From positions 1 to 64,000 of the forward strand of contig NZ_JASDCU010000001.1 of the NCBI RefSeq assembly GCF_030407765.1: a stretch of DNA of 64,000 nt, given 5' to 3'. The notes below the pieces were generated by a model that saw nothing but the letters and a program-made list of their open reading frames with translations, made no database searches and had not been told where the DNA came from. The stretch's first letter is position 1. Every line of letters begins with the position of its first letter. A program made the position numbers and the translations under genes. This stretch comes from Microbacterium sp. APC 3901. Its GTDB lineage: Bacteria; Actinomycetota; Actinomycetes; Actinomycetales; Microbacteriaceae. Below are positions 58,448 to 64,000 of this stretch, in pieces.

Positions 58448-60523
58448 TCAGTCCTTGCCGCCCCGCACGAGTTCGAGACCGGCGCCGGCGAACTGCCGCA
58501 GCGTCGCATCCGGCAGGAAGGCTCGAGTGAGGGCCGTGCCGATGGCCGCGAGGTCGCTCTCGTCGCGGAACAACAGGTACATCGTCTCGTAGCGCGGGTG
58601 GAACTTCTGCTTGAAGCGGTGCAGCGACGCGAAGCCGTAGACGGGTTCGAGCGCGTCGGCGAGGCGGTCGCTGAGCACGGCGATCATGCCGGCATCCGGT
58701 GGATAGTCGTGGGCGAGCGGAGCTCCCGAGAGTGACATGATCTCAGCGCCCTCTTCCGAGAACTGCCTCGCCGACGACCCGATCAGGTACTCCATGACGG
58801 GCCCGAAGCCGCCGTCGCGACGGCGCATGAGGTCGAGGGTCCATCCCCGCACGGTGCCGCCCTCGCCGTAGACCGGCAGCCACGACAGGAATCCGTCGAC
58901 GTCGCCGTTCGGTGCGAGCGCCAGAGCGAGTCGCACCTCGGGGTCTTCGGCCTCGTCGAGCGTGCCGAGCGTGAACCGCATCTCGGGGAGGTCCTTGTCG
59001 CCGACCCAGGCCTCCGAGATCGCCCGCAGCTGCTCTCGCACGCCCCAGGACTCGTCGCTCAGGCGCGTCAGGCGGAAGGTCATGTCATCGCGCCCCGCCC
59101 GATTGAGGGAGCTGCGCACCGAGTTCCACCTCTTGCCCGTGAACTCCAGCCCCGGCAGGTCGACGATGGTGTCGTCGGCGACGACCAGACTGCGCCAGCC
59201 CGCGGGCACGGCATCCCGCGTCGCGTCGTCGGCGCTGAAGAAGCAGGGCACGAGGCCTGCGAGCTCGGCGGTGCGGATGAAGTCGGTGACGGCATCCGCA
59301 CGCGACGCCGACGGCCCGATCGGGTCGGCGAGCGCGAGCGCGACGCCGGCTCGTCGCTGATACGCGACGATGCCCGCGGTGCTGCGCGCGTAGCTGTTGC
59401 CCTCCCACGTCGTCATCCACGAGAGGGTGCCGCCGCCGTGCGTGCGCAGCTCGGTCTTGACGTCCTCGACGGTCGGGGCGGGTTGGATGCCGAGCGGCGA
59501 CTTGCGCTTCGCCCGGAACGCCCGACGCACGGCGATCAGGTAGACGAGGAGGATCAGCCAGAGGAAGCCGTTGGCGAGGGCGAGCTCGGTCTCGCCATCC
59601 CAGCGCAGGTCGATGTCGGCCTGCGAGAAGACGGTGATGAGGATGAACATGAGTGCGGCGATCAGGACGTTGAAGAGGCCGAGCAGGATCACGAGCACCC
59701 ACGACCAGCGGCGGCCGCGCAGCAGTCCGTTCACGAGCACGACGATGACGACGATGTCGATCGCGAGGTCGATGAATCCCCCGGATGCGGGCTCGGTCGG
59801 ACCGAACGGTCCATCGGTGGCGATGAAAGTCGTGATGATCTCGACCGCCCCCAGCACCAGCAGGGAGATCACGGCGATCAGGCGCTGTTCGCGCACGGTG
59901 GTCCGCTGCACGCGCAGGGAGCGGTCGACGACCAGGACCAGCAGCACGGCGAGCAGATGCTCGAGATCCGCGAGCGCACCCCAGAACAGCATCGCGATGA
60001 ACACGAAACCGAGCAGCACGAGCCAGCCTCGCACCCGCCACGGCGGGCGGAAGAGCCCGACCGCGGCGGCCATGCACGCCATGGTGCCGCCCGACGCGCC
60101 GACATCGAGCGCCTGGGCCTGCTCCTGAGCCCAGGCCCACGGCAGCTGCGAGGCGAAGAAGAGCACGAGCGCGGTGGCCAGGATCGCGAAGAGCTGCCCG
60201 ACCCAGTAGTAGGCGAGAGCGACCCTGGTTCCACGGCGGTACTCGAGATACGCCATGCCCCAGAACCCCGAGATCGTGAACACGTACACCCAGGGCGCGT
60301 TGACGAAGAAGGTGCCGGTGAGCGGCGTCCACCACATGCCCTGCGCGAGGTTGCGCAGACCGTAGGCGACGGCGTCGAACAGGTCGGTCTGCTCGAAGGG
60401 GCGCCACAGGCCCTGCCACAGCACGCCGACGGCGAGGATCACCGCGACCATCGTGAGGGTGGCCGGCATGCGTCGCAGCACGGCGACGACGGGATGCGAT
60501 GTGGGGGTTCGCGCCTCGGCCAT
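58448..60523 (-). CDS. Rhomboid-like/phosphatidylglycerol lysyltransferase-type fusion
   Basis: A membrane protein of 691 residues. The N-terminal domain (1 to about 215) resembles a rhomboid: the loop WTPLTGTFFVNAPW, FWGMAYLEYRRGTR, the GASGG motif with Ser144, and His189 in LEHLLAV give the possible Ser-His pair. A second set of helices (about 215-370) leads to a C-terminal DUF2156/LPG-synthase GNAT-like domain (about 395-691: WEGNSYARSTAGIVAYQRRA; FGPVMEYLIGSSARQF; FHPRYETMYLLFR). Such enzymes add amino acids to membrane lipids and reduce sensitivity to cationic peptides. TACGCT six bases before the ATG backs the start. Confidence 0.82.
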   Translation of the reverse strand: MAEARTPTSHPVVAVLRRMPATLTMVAVILAVGVLWQGLWRPFEQTDLFDAVAYGLRNLAQGMWWTPLTGTFFVNAPWVYVFTISGFWGMAYLEYRRGTRVALAYYWVGQLFAILATALVLFFASQLPWAWAQEQAQALDVGASGGTMACMAAAVGLFRPPWRVRGWLVLLGFVFIAMLFWGALADLEHLLAVLLVLVVDRSLRVQRTTVREQRLIAVISLLVLGAVEIITTFIATDGPFGPTEPASGGFIDLAIDIVVIVVLVNGLLRGRRWSWVLVILLGLFNVLIAALMFILITVFSQADIDLRWDGETELALANGFLWLILLVYLIAVRRAFRAKRKSPLGIQPAPTVEDVKTELRTHGGGTLSWMTTWEGNSYARSTAGIVAYQRRAGVALALADPIGPSASRADAVTDFIRTAELAGLVPCFFSADDATRDAVPAGWRSLVVADDTIVDLPGLEFTGKRWNSVRSSLNRAGRDDMTFRLTRLSDESWGVREQLRAISEAWVGDKDLPEMRFTLGTLDEAEDPEVRLALALAPNGDVDGFLSWLPVYGEGGTVRGWTLDLMRRRDGGFGPVMEYLIGSSARQFSEEGAEIMSLSGAPLAHDYPPDAGMIAVLSDRLADALEPVYGFASLHRFKQKFHPRYETMYLLFRDESDLAAIGTALTRAFLPDATLRQFAGAGLELVRGGKD

Positions 60524-60529
60524 GCGCTC

Positions 60530-60535
60530 AGCGTA
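60530..60535 (-). promoter_or_regulatory. -10 element TACGCT of the rhomboid/LPG-synthase gene
   Basis: TACGCT on the minus strand, six bases before the ATG at 60523. Confidence 0.45.
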
Positions 60536-60649
60536 GCGAGGGCGGCGCTCCCTTCGAAGGGTTGCGGCGGTGCGGCGGGGCGGGGCCGGGCGGCGCGGTG
60601 GTGGCGTGCGGCGGTGGCGGTGCGGCGGGGCATCGCGTTGGATGGAGTC

Positions 60650-61717
60650 ATGATCGCGCATCGATCCCTCCGCTCCTCGACCGCGCGTCGGCGCGTGTCG
60701 ATCGCTGTCGCCACCGCATCCGTCGCCCTGCTCGCGGCCTGCACGTCGCAGTCGCCTCCGACGCCCGTGTCGGGAACGGAGTCGTACGTCGAAGACCTCG
60801 ACGCGCCCTGGTCGATCGCGTTCCACGGCGATGTCGCTCTGGTCAGCGAGCGCGACAGCGCCCGCGTGCTCGAGATCGCCGCCGACGGTGAGAAGCGCGA
60901 GGTCGCTGTCATCGACGGAGTCGAGCCCGGTGGCGAGGGCGGGCTGCTCGGGCTCGCGGTGCACGACGGCGAGCTCTTCACCTACTTCACCGCGCAGGGG
61001 GAGAACCGCGTCGAGAGGCGCACGATCGTCGGGGATGCCGGCGGGCTGTCGCTCGGCGAACCCACCGCGGTGATCGACGGCATCCCGGCCGCCGGCACTC
61101 ACAACGGCGGACGCATCGCCTTCGGCCCGGACGGGATGCTGTACGTCACGACGGGTGACGCGGGCGATCGCGACAGCGCTCAGGACCTCGACGCGCTGTC
61201 GGGCAAGATCCTGCGACTCACTCCCGATGGCGAGGTGCCGGACGACAACCCCTTCGACGCCTCGCCCGTCTACAGCTACGGCCACCGCAATCCGCAGGGC
61301 ATCGCGTGGGATGCCGAGGGCGCGATGTACGCGAGCGAGTTCGGGCAGGACACCTGGGACGAACTCAACGTCATCGAGCCCGGCGGCAACTACGGCTGGC
61401 CCGAGGTCGAGGGAATCGCCGATGACAGCGACTACATCGACCCCGTGCAGCAGTGGCGACCGGATGCCGCGAGCCCGAGCGGCATCGCGGTGACGGGCTC
61501 GGACATCGTGATCGCGAACCTCCGGGGTGAGCGCCTGCGCACCGTGCCGCTCGACGATCTGACCTCAGGCACCGATCGGTTCACGGGTGAGCTCGGACGT
61601 CTGCGCGACGTCGTGGTCGGTCCGGACGACGAGCTCTGGGTGCTCACCAACAACACCGACGGACGCGGCAGCCCCTCGCCGGGCGACGACCGCATCCTCC
61701 GACTCGACCTCGACTGA
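60650..61717 (+). CDS. PQQ-dependent sugar dehydrogenase-like lipoprotein
   Basis: A secreted six-bladed propeller of the glucose/sorbosone dehydrogenase family, 355 residues. A lipoprotein signal ends VALLAACTSQ, so Cys36 or so is the lipid anchor. DAPWSIAFHGD, LLGLAVHDGEL, THNGGRIAFGPDGMLYVTTG, YSYGHRNPQGIAWD (the typical HRNPQG motif) and GGNYGWPEVEG are family features. It could oxidise a sugar outside the cell using PQQ, though many actinobacterial members have no known activity. The 126-bp upstream gap is unusually G-rich with repeats of GTGCGGCGG. Confidence 0.88.
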   Translation: MIAHRSLRSSTARRRVSIAVATASVALLAACTSQSPPTPVSGTESYVEDLDAPWSIAFHGDVALVSERDSARVLEIAADGEKREVAVIDGVEPGGEGGLLGLAVHDGELFTYFTAQGENRVERRTIVGDAGGLSLGEPTAVIDGIPAAGTHNGGRIAFGPDGMLYVTTGDAGDRDSAQDLDALSGKILRLTPDGEVPDDNPFDASPVYSYGHRNPQGIAWDAEGAMYASEFGQDTWDELNVIEPGGNYGWPEVEGIADDSDYIDPVQQWRPDAASPSGIAVTGSDIVIANLRGERLRTVPLDDLTSGTDRFTGELGRLRDVVVGPDDELWVLTNNTDGRGSPSPGDDRILRLDLD

Positions 61718-61775
61718 GTCCGCGGCGCGGATCAGGCGAAGGCGTCGACGCCCGTCGCACGTGGCCCTGCCCGAC

Positions 61776-62429
61776 TCAGCCGTTCACGGCTGTCTCGATC
61801 GCCGCCTCGAGGTCGTCCCACGCCTCCAGCACGACGGGTTCGCCGTCGACGAAGAAGGTGGGCGTGCTGCGCACTCCGAGATGCTCGCCGTCGCTCTTGT
61901 CGGCCTGCACACGCTCGAGAGTGGCCGGCGCGGCGACTGCAGCGTCGTAGGCGGCCATGTCGAGTCCGAGTTCGACGGCGAGCGCCCGGAACACCTCCGG
62001 CGTCTCCTCCGCCTGCTCGCCCCACTGGGCCTGCGTCTCGAACAGTCGGTGGTACATGTCCTCGAAGCGGTCCTGCTCCGCCGCAGCCTCGGCGGCGAGA
62101 GCGGCCTGCGTCGAGTTGATGTGCCCCGGAAGCGGGAAATAGCGGACGACATAGGTGATCTCGCCGTCGTACTTCTCGCGAAGGTCTTCGACGATCGGAT
62201 AGAACGCGGCGCACGCCTCGCACTCGAAGTCGAGGAACTCGACGACCGTGACGGCATCGGGCCCGCCGTCGTCGAGCACGTGCGAGTCGGTGCGAACGGT
62301 CTGCAGCCTCTCACCCTCGGGCGGCGACGGATCGGCCGCTCGCTGCGACATGGCGTAGACGATGCCGACGATCGCGAGGACGATCGCGACGGCGATGGCG
62401 ATCAGGGTCGCCTTGACAGGGGTCTTCAT
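61776..62429 (-). CDS. DsbA-family thioredoxin-fold protein
   Basis: A membrane-anchored thiol oxidoreductase of 217 residues. One N-terminal helix (VKATLIAIAVAIVLAIVGIV) holds it in the membrane with the rest outside. The active site is C-E-A-C in DFECEACAAF, and the cis-Pro is in RSTPTFFVDG. Similar proteins help fold secreted proteins in actinobacteria. The ATG at 62429 is chosen over a TTG 12 bases upstream because GGAGAACCCC precedes it. It lies downstream of a small membrane-protein gene on the same strand with a hairpin between them. Confidence 0.87.
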   Translation of the reverse strand: MKTPVKATLIAIAVAIVLAIVGIVYAMSQRAADPSPPEGERLQTVRTDSHVLDDGGPDAVTVVEFLDFECEACAAFYPIVEDLREKYDGEITYVVRYFPLPGHINSTQAALAAEAAAEQDRFEDMYHRLFETQAQWGEQAEETPEVFRALAVELGLDMAAYDAAVAAPATLERVQADKSDGEHLGVRSTPTFFVDGEPVVLEAWDDLEAAIETAVNG

Positions 62430-62466
62430 GGGGTTCTCCAACGGTTCGGATCAGGCAGGGTGATCG

Positions 62467-62487
62467 GGCCGCGGCAAGTGCGCGGCC
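62467..62487 (-). terminator. Hairpin upstream of the DsbA gene
   Basis: GGCCGCG (62467-62473) and CGCGGCC (62481-62487) pair around a 7-base loop in the gap between two minus-strand genes. It could end or attenuate the upstream transcript. No T run. Confidence 0.4.
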
Positions 62488-62515
62488 GGGGTCGCCGACG
62501 AGCGGCGTGCCTGAT

Positions 62516-62929
62516 TCAGGTGCGGGAGAGCGAGAGCTGCGTGAGGGTGAGAGCGGGCACGTGCCGGCGAGGACCGGCACGGCTGGGCGCGGATGCGCGA
62601 TGCGCGACGGCGCGCCGGATCAGTGTGGCGCCCCTGCCCGACCGGAGCGACAGCAGCACGAGCAGGAAGCAGCAGAGCGCGGCGATCACGACGGTCCCGG
62701 TGTCCGACGGAGTGGTGTCGGTCACACTCGTGTCGGCGTGGTGGCCCGAGACCGACGCGACGCTCGCACCCGGTGCGAGGCACAGCGTCGTGTGCGCATA
62801 CGCCGTGCCGTGCGACGTCGACCACGCGCCGATCACCAGCAGCAGGGCGAGGCCGAGCGCGAGACCGATCCGGAGGACCAGCATCCGCTCGACGCCCTGG
62901 TGGCGCAGTCGCATCGACGGGGCAGGCAT
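62516..62929 (-). CDS. Small membrane protein of unknown function
   Basis: A protein of 137 residues with two hydrophobic helices (about 15-38 and 80-96) joined by an extracellular loop that has a Cys (TTLCLAPG) and a His/Asp-rich GHHADTSVTD stretch. The C-terminal tail is basic. TAGACT lies nine bases before the ATG. It precedes the DsbA gene on the same strand, which suggests a redox or secretion link. It may belong to the DUF6153 group, but this is uncertain. Confidence 0.65.
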   Translation of the reverse strand: MPAPSMRLRHQGVERMLVLRIGLALGLALLLVIGAWSTSHGTAYAHTTLCLAPGASVASVSGHHADTSVTDTTPSDTGTVVIAALCCFLLVLLSLRSGRGATLIRRAVAHRASAPSRAGPRRHVPALTLTQLSLSRT

Positions 62930-63006
62930 GGTGCGCGCAGTCTAACGATCGGGCATCGGCGCCCGCCCGCAGGCGCCCCCGCGGATCCACGTCTCGCAGA
63001 CCCGCC

Positions 63007-63012
63007 TACACT
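63007..63012 (+). promoter_or_regulatory. -10 element TACACT of the PLDc_N/menD operon
   Basis: TACACT ends six bases before the GTG at 63019. A GGAGGGG ribosome site is also present, so both modes are possible. Confidence 0.5.
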
Positions 63013-63018
63013 GGAGGG

Positions 63019-63387
63019 GTGGCGAGACTGTTGATCGTGGGCGGCTTCCTGGCCGCCATCTTCTGGGTGTTCAGCATCGTCGACTGCGCAGTGCAGCCGC
63101 CGACGCGGCACCGGGGTGTGCCCAAGGCCGCCTGGATCGCCATCGTCGTCTTCATTCCGGTCATCGGCGGGATCCTCTGGTTCACGCTCGGCCGTCGCCG
63201 CGCCAACGACAACGGCGGGGCGATCCGGATCCTCGCGCCCGACGACGATCCCCAGTTCCTCCGCAGCATCAGCAAGAGCGAGCAGGATGCCCGCATCCGC
63301 CGTCTCGAAGAGGAACTCGCGAAGCTCGAAGACGAGACCGACGACGGCACCGCACCCGACGGCACGGCGCCGGACACGCGTCCGTGA
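63019..63387 (+). CDS. PLDc_N-domain membrane protein
   Basis: A small protein of 122 residues with two hydrophobic helices (ARLLIVGGFLAAIFWVFSIV and AAWIAIVVFIPVIGGILWFT), matching the N-terminal membrane domain of cardiolipin synthases (PLDc_N) without the catalytic HKD domains. A cytoplasmic coiled segment (RIRRLEEELAKLEDE) and an acidic tail follow. The family sits directly before menD in many actinobacteria, as here with a four-base GTGA overlap. A role in placing quinone synthesis at the membrane is speculative. Confidence 0.85.
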   Translation: MARLLIVGGFLAAIFWVFSIVDCAVQPPTRHRGVPKAAWIAIVVFIPVIGGILWFTLGRRRANDNGGAIRILAPDDDPQFLRSISKSEQDARIRRLEEELAKLEDETDDGTAPDGTAPDTRP

Positions 63388-64000
63388 CAGCATCGCCGGC
63401 GATGGATGCCGCGGCATCCCTGATCGCCGACCTCATCGGTCACGGTGTGCGCGATCTCGTGCTCTCACCGGGCTCCCGCTCTCAGGCGCTTGCGCTCGCC
63501 GCAGTGCACGCTGCGAACCAGGGACACCTTCGCCTGCACGTGCGCATCGACGAGCGCGTCGCCGGGTTCACGGCATTGGGTCTCTCGCGTGAGACCGGTG
63601 TTCCCACCGCCGTGCTCTGCACGTCGGGAACCGCCGTCGCGAACCTCCTCCCGGCGACGATGGAGGCCTTCCACTCCGGAGTGCCGCTGCTGCTGCTGAC
63701 CGCCGACAGGCCGCCGGAGCTCCGCGGAGTCGGAGCGAACCAGGCGACGATCCAACCCGGCATGTTCGCCTCCTGGGTGCGTGAGCAGATCGACGCACCT
63801 GTTCCTGGCGACGGCGACTGGTCGGGGCTCGCGGCACCAGCCGTGGCAGTCGCGATGGGAGCGGATGCCGCGCACGGCCTCCCCGGGGTCTCGGGCCCCG
63901 TGCACCTGAATCTGCCGTCACGAGAGCCGCTCTCGGGTGACCTCCCTGCCGTCGACATCGCCGCCGGTGAGGCTCCGAGAGCGGTCGCTGCGGATGCGCT
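63384..64000 (+). CDS. menD: SEPHCHC synthase (MenD), 3' end outside window
   Basis: The thiamine-diphosphate-dependent first committed enzyme of menaquinone synthesis, adding 2-oxoglutarate-derived succinic semialdehyde to isochorismate. The visible 205 codons cover the N-terminal TPP-binding domain: DLVLSPGSRSQALALA, the catalytic Glu in RIDERVAGFTALGL, LCTSGTAVANLLPA, and PLLLLTADRPPELRG. The GTG start overlaps the PLDc_N stop; an ATG six codons later is an alternative. The gene is cut by the window end. menA is at 43.5 kb. Confidence 0.95.
   Translation, partial: MTASPAMDAAASLIADLIGHGVRDLVLSPGSRSQALALAAVHAANQGHLRLHVRIDERVAGFTALGLSRETGVPTAVLCTSGTAVANLLPATMEAFHSGVPLLLLTADRPPELRGVGANQATIQPGMFASWVREQIDAPVPGDGDWSGLAAPAVAVAMGADAAHGLPGVSGPVHLNLPSREPLSGDLPAVDIAAGEAPRAVAADA

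Noticed and set aside
59438-60649. Plus-strand extension upstream of the sugar-dehydrogenase lipoprotein
   Set aside because: It is antisense to the rhomboid/LPG-synthase gene; the lipoprotein signal beginning at 60650 marks the true start.

Overview
The window is high-GC DNA with dense, mostly short-gapped genes, many GTG starts and ATGA/GTGA gene overlaps. The gene content (DUF222/HNH endonuclease, LAxTG-anchored surface protein, menaquinone genes, Lhr, DUF6412/YidC, DUF6421, DUF5937, DUF4229 and DUF6157 proteins) points to an actinobacterium of the Microbacteriaceae, most likely Microbacterium or a close relative. This is inferred from protein families only. A recurrent TANNNT hexamer 6-7 bases before the start codon suggests that many genes are transcribed without a leader. 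No phage, transposase or CRISPR array was seen. Both ends are cut: an HNH gene at the left and menD at the right.

1-11.5 kb: after the HNH gene comes a LuxR-type response regulator divergent from its sensor kinase. Between them lie a perfect 9-bp operator-like dyad and a 15-codon aromatic-rich peptide ORF with a consensus ribosome binding site. A cluster of palindromes follows. Next is a PhnF/HutC-type regulator divergent from a seven-gene phosphonate locus: binding protein, ATPase, fused double permease, FAD aminophosphonate-oxidase-like enzyme, DMAGT-type HAD phosphonatase-like enzyme and zinc dehydrogenase. There are no C-P lyase genes, so this looks like hydrolytic or oxidative use of an unusual aminophosphonate.

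11.5-45.7 kb: mainly housekeeping and accessory genes. They include CinA-like amidohydrolase, an FHA protein, dehydrogenases, an EamA exporter, a YidC paralogue with DUF6412, nitronate monooxygenase, PurU, a CPA2-type antiporter, a regulator-like protein with only a LysR effector domain, a hexapeptide protein, a Nei-type glycosylase, a second PhnF-like regulator beside a wall-anchored metallophosphoesterase, Lhr, an ABC-F protein, threonine aldolase, an MFS transporter, an Lrp/DUF6421/SDR group, a frameshifted cupin and MenA. Several short tandem repeats sit at gene ends.

45.8-51.8 kb: a compact nonulosonic (sialic-acid-like) polysaccharide locus: family-2 glycosyltransferase, polysialyltransferase-like protein, CMP-sialate synthetase fused to a KdsC-type phosphatase, a NeuB without its usual C-terminal domain, and a DUF6716 glycosyltransferase-like protein. 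No NeuC epimerase is present. The fused phosphatase suggests that the synthase makes a 9-phosphate.

51.8-64 kb: a membrane protein, a divergent tRNA-like element with a CAU anticodon, LtrA, a heterodimeric ABC exporter with one half carrying a nonsense codon and a frameshift, an ArfB-type rescue factor, a rhomboid/LPG-synthase fusion, a sugar-dehydrogenase-like lipoprotein, a DsbA-type thioredoxin, small membrane proteins and the start of menD.
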